Assembly (NCBI GenBank): GCA_000715635.1
Contig: KL569177.1
Location: 38,524-45,218 of the forward strand
DNA from: Streptomyces violaceus
GTDB taxonomy: Bacteria > Actinomycetota > Actinomycetes > Streptomycetales > Streptomycetaceae
Direction: 5' to 3'
DNA length: 6,695 nucleotides
Part shown: piece after piece, positions 5,269-6,695 of the stretch
Layout of the letters: the number at the start of each line of letters is the position of its first letter
How positions within the stretch are numbered: position 1 is the stretch's first letter
Position numbers and translations under genes: made by a program
Notes under the pieces: model-generated
What the model was told of the DNA's origin: nothing
What the model saw: the letters and a program-made list of their open reading frames with translations, nothing else
Database searches by the model: none

Positions 5269-6411
5269 ATGAAAGTGGAATACGAAATACCACTTAAGAA
5301 GCACGCCATGCGAACCACCAAGTGCCGCGTCTGCGGAACCCCCTTCGAGTACAACGGCCGAGGGCGGCCGGGCACCCTGTGCGCGACGCACAAGCAGCAG
5401 GGAGCCGACCACGGAGTGACCTGCTCGGTCACCGAGCCCGGGCCCTGCACCCGGCCCGCCATCGTCCTGTACCCCGGCAAGGTCACCGACCCGGACGCCC
5501 CGTACCGGCCGCTGTGCAAGGTCCACCAGACCCGGCTCAGCCGGACCGGCAGCGTCGGCACCAAGGCGATCCGGAAGGTGTCGACCCCCGAGGAGCTGGC
5601 CGTCATCGACCGCGCCCTGTGGGACATCTGCCGGAGGCAGCAGCCGCTCAGCGTCCGAGCCGCGTACTACCGGCTGGAGTCCACCACCCGACTGATCGGC
5701 AAGGAGGACGAGGACTACAACCTGGTCCAGCGACGAATCCTGATCATGCGGCGAGGCCTCTCGCCCACCGGCCTGGCCATTCCCGGTCACTGGATCACGG
5801 ACGGCACGCGGTCGCTGCTGCACCCGCACGGCGTGTTCGGCGACCTGGGCGACTTCCTGGGCGAGCGGGCCTACAAGCGGGACATCTGGACGGACCAGCC
5901 GTCCGTGGTGGTCGTGCTCACCGAGAAGGACGCGATCACCGGAACGCTCCAGACGGTCATCGACCAGTACCACCTGCGGTACGGAGTGCACCGAGGGCAG
6001 TCCAGCGAATCCTTCTGCTGGCGGCTCGGCCAGTACGCGGGCGGCGACGACCGGCCGCTGCACATCCTCCAGTTCGGCGACCACGACAAGGCAGGGATCG
6101 ACGCCTGGAACAGCATCCAGGACAAGGTCACCCGGTTCACCCGGGACGTGAACCCCGAAGTCGAGGTCACCTACGAGCGGCTGGCGATCACGCCGGAGCA
6201 ACTGGCCACCGTCCAGACCCGGGATCCGAAGGTGAAGGGCGACCCCGAACGGTGCGCCGAGGTGGACGCGATCGAGCCCACGGAGCTGCGGCGGATGCTG
6301 GCGGCGCGGGTCGACGAGCTGCTCGACCCGGACATCCTGGAGCAGACCAGAGAGCAGGAGGCCGACGACCTCGGCGTCCTGGACGAGCTGATCGAGCAGT
6401 ACGAGGCGTAG
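5269..6411 (+). CDS. Spo11/topoisomerase VI subunit A-like protein (Mini-A type) with two N-terminal zinc clusters (380 aa)
   Basis: Proteins of this family break DNA through a tyrosine linkage, using a winged-helix (5Y-CAP) domain and a metal-binding Toprim domain. Seen here: the first zinc set C19-x2-C22...C38-x2-H41 around GRGRPGTLC; the second, C52-x7-C60...C83-x2-H86, in the LCxxHxxRLxRTG style of phage DNA-binding proteins; a winged-helix-like region ~112-165 with R130-x2-Y133-Y134, where Y134 aligns with the catalytic tyrosine; RRGLSP and WITDGTR as connecting motifs; and a Toprim region with E219 (VVVLTEKDA) and D271-x-D273 (LQFGDHDKAG). The 52-residue spacing from Glu to the first Asp equals E197-D249 of Methanocaldococcus topoisomerase VI A as I remember it. 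No ATPase B subunit is visible, as in the Mini-A group of mobile elements. ATG 5269 has AAGGGGG 6 bases upstream. The C-terminus is acidic. The role (nicking, packaging, recombination) is unknown. Confidence 0.75.
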   Translation: MKVEYEIPLKKHAMRTTKCRVCGTPFEYNGRGRPGTLCATHKQQGADHGVTCSVTEPGPCTRPAIVLYPGKVTDPDAPYRPLCKVHQTRLSRTGSVGTKAIRKVSTPEELAVIDRALWDICRRQQPLSVRAAYYRLESTTRLIGKEDEDYNLVQRRILIMRRGLSPTGLAIPGHWITDGTRSLLHPHGVFGDLGDFLGERAYKRDIWTDQPSVVVVLTEKDAITGTLQTVIDQYHLRYGVHRGQSSESFCWRLGQYAGGDDRPLHILQFGDHDKAGIDAWNSIQDKVTRFTRDVNPEVEVTYERLAITPEQLATVQTRDPKVKGDPERCAEVDAIEPTELRRMLAARVDELLDPDILEQTREQEADDLGVLDELIEQYEA

Positions 6412-6429
6412 GCTGATCTATGAATCCGA
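6412..6429. mobile_element. Element-chromosome junction (attachment site region)
   Basis: Plus-strand element coding ends at TAG 6409-6411. On the minus strand, recognisable MarR codons run down to the serine at 6427-6429 of HPELS and are then replaced by Asp, Ser and a stop (6418-6426) instead of the expected hydrophobic continuation. The crossover should therefore lie within these 18 bases or overlap the last MarR codons. The core sequence cannot be defined without the opposite end. No tRNA gene is present. Confidence 0.55.
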
Positions 6430-6525
6430 CAGCTCGGGGTGCATCCGCCCCGCCGCGGCACGGGCACGGCGGGCGAAGACCGTCATCTCCCGCTGGATGG
6501 TCTCCACAGCGTCGGCTTCGTTCAC
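6418..6525 (-). pseudogene. 5' fragment of a chromosomal MarR-family regulator gene, truncated by the element
   Basis: On the minus strand GTG at 6525-6523 follows GAGGGAGG (6537-6530), giving 35 codons. The segment ETIQREMTVFARRARAAA followed by GRMHPELS matches, from memory, the N-terminal helix of Streptomyces MarR-family repressors, which normally continue with a LVxYTLL-type helix and then the winged helix-turn-helix. Here it ends after HPELS with DS and a stop, so no DNA-binding domain remains and the fragment is presumably inactive. The rest of the gene should lie at the far end of the element. A longer minus frame reaching 6672 reads through intergenic sequence and lacks protein-like character. 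If the element excises, the intact gene would be restored. Confidence 0.65.
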
Positions 6526-6695
6526 CTGGCCTCCCTCACGGCGCTTGCTGCCTGGCCTTTCCAGGGTTGCATGGCCCAACCACTTGCCGGCCGGGCGGCC
6601 GATCGCTGTGCCGTACCGGGTGGCCGGTCCGTCAGGTAATGTTGCCGTCCGGCTGCGGACCACCCCAGCCATCGGAAGCCGAGGAGGTGAGACCC
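6526..6695. promoter_or_regulatory. Divergent intergenic region between the marR-like gene and a gene starting just past the window
   Basis: About 155 bases separate the minus-strand marR-like start from AGGAGGTGA at 6682-6690, a near-perfect ribosome binding site facing right. With five bases left, its start codon should fall at about 6696. Genes divergent from marR are commonly transporters or enzymes under its control, so this is chromosomal rather than element DNA. TAATGT at 6637-6642 could be a -10 for the rightward gene, with no clear -35. GGTCCG (6626-6631) and CGGACC (6656-6661) form an inverted repeat flanking it, a candidate operator. Confidence 0.5.

Larger units (their letters stand above)
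1..6426. mobile_element. Right part of an integrated phage-like element (prophage or capsid-encoding satellite)
   Basis: Seen: HK97 capsid and prohead protease genes, an HNH nuclease and a Spo11-like protein all lie on the plus strand. The plus-strand cargo stops at 6411, beside a minus-strand gene fragment that looks like the 5' end of a chromosomal marR-like gene. The left end is outside the window. The exact right edge lies between 6412 and about 6429 and cannot be fixed without the other end or an uninterrupted relative. The missing portal, terminase, integrase and tail genes may lie to the left, so a complete prophage, a decayed one and a capsid-forming satellite all remain possible. Confidence 0.62.

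Noticed and set aside
5242..6201. Minus-strand open frame of 319 codons opposite the Spo11-like gene
   Set aside because: Composition is Val/Gly/Asp-rich low complexity typical of antisense frames in GC-rich genes, and the plus-strand gene has clear motifs.
5322..6416. Plus-strand frame of 364 codons overlapping the Spo11-like gene in another phase
   Set aside because: It encodes an Arg/Pro/Gly/His-rich sequence without motifs, the usual shifted-frame artefact; the gene at 5269 has a strong RBS and catalytic motifs.
6540..6672. N-terminal extension of the minus-strand marR-like frame
   Set aside because: The frame stays open to 6672, but those residues do not resemble MarR, and a ribosome binding site at 6530-6537 precedes the GTG at 6525.
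1..6695. tRNA or rRNA gene, including a tRNA attachment site
   Set aside because: No cloverleaf-like sequence with T-loop GTTCGA context in proper folding was seen; the junction lies in a protein gene.

Overview
The window looks like the right-hand end of an integrated phage-like element, a prophage or capsid-encoding satellite, in a high-GC actinomycete, most likely Streptomyces or a relative. The evidence is codon third positions dominated by G/C, GTG starts, actinophage-type HK97 head proteins, and a Streptomyces-like MarR N-terminus at the right edge. No database search was possible; family calls come from reading motifs.

Layout. Positions 1-890 hold a tight plus-strand run of small genes: the tail of an unknown gene, then three small proteins, one with a CxxC...HxxxC zinc knuckle. 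A 144-bp leader follows, with an inverted repeat that covers the next ribosome binding site. Then come an HK97-type major capsid protein (1035-2462) and, 4 bp later, its S78 prohead protease (2467-3141), the reverse of the usual protease-then-capsid order. A strong hairpin at 3311-3348 probably ends that transcript. From 3142 to 4655 there is no convincing gene. This stretch has GC-rich hairpins, a possible 23-residue membrane peptide, a simple hexamer repeat, and an AT-rich island (about 44% GC at 3781-3960) with a perfect 17-bp tandem repeat. After it lie an HNH nuclease (4659-5180), a structured leader (5190-5262), and a 380-residue Spo11/topoisomerase VI A-like protein with two N-terminal zinc clusters (5269-6411).

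Right boundary. Immediately after that last gene, on the minus strand, is the first ~33 codons of a MarR-family regulator with its own RBS and GTG start. Its reading frame runs out of the element after a conserved HPELS. A consensus RBS facing right at the window edge implies a divergent chromosomal gene starting just outside. The simplest reading is that the element is integrated inside the marR-like gene.

How the parts may work together. Capsid and protease form a head-assembly pair: the capsid N-terminal arm acts as scaffold and the protease removes it. HNH nucleases often sit near packaging or mobility modules. The Spo11-like protein, of the type called Mini-A when found without a B subunit in mobile elements, occupies the place next to the junction where an integrase often sits. 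Its role is unknown and it is the most interesting protein here. No portal, terminase, canonical integrase or tail gene is visible in this window.
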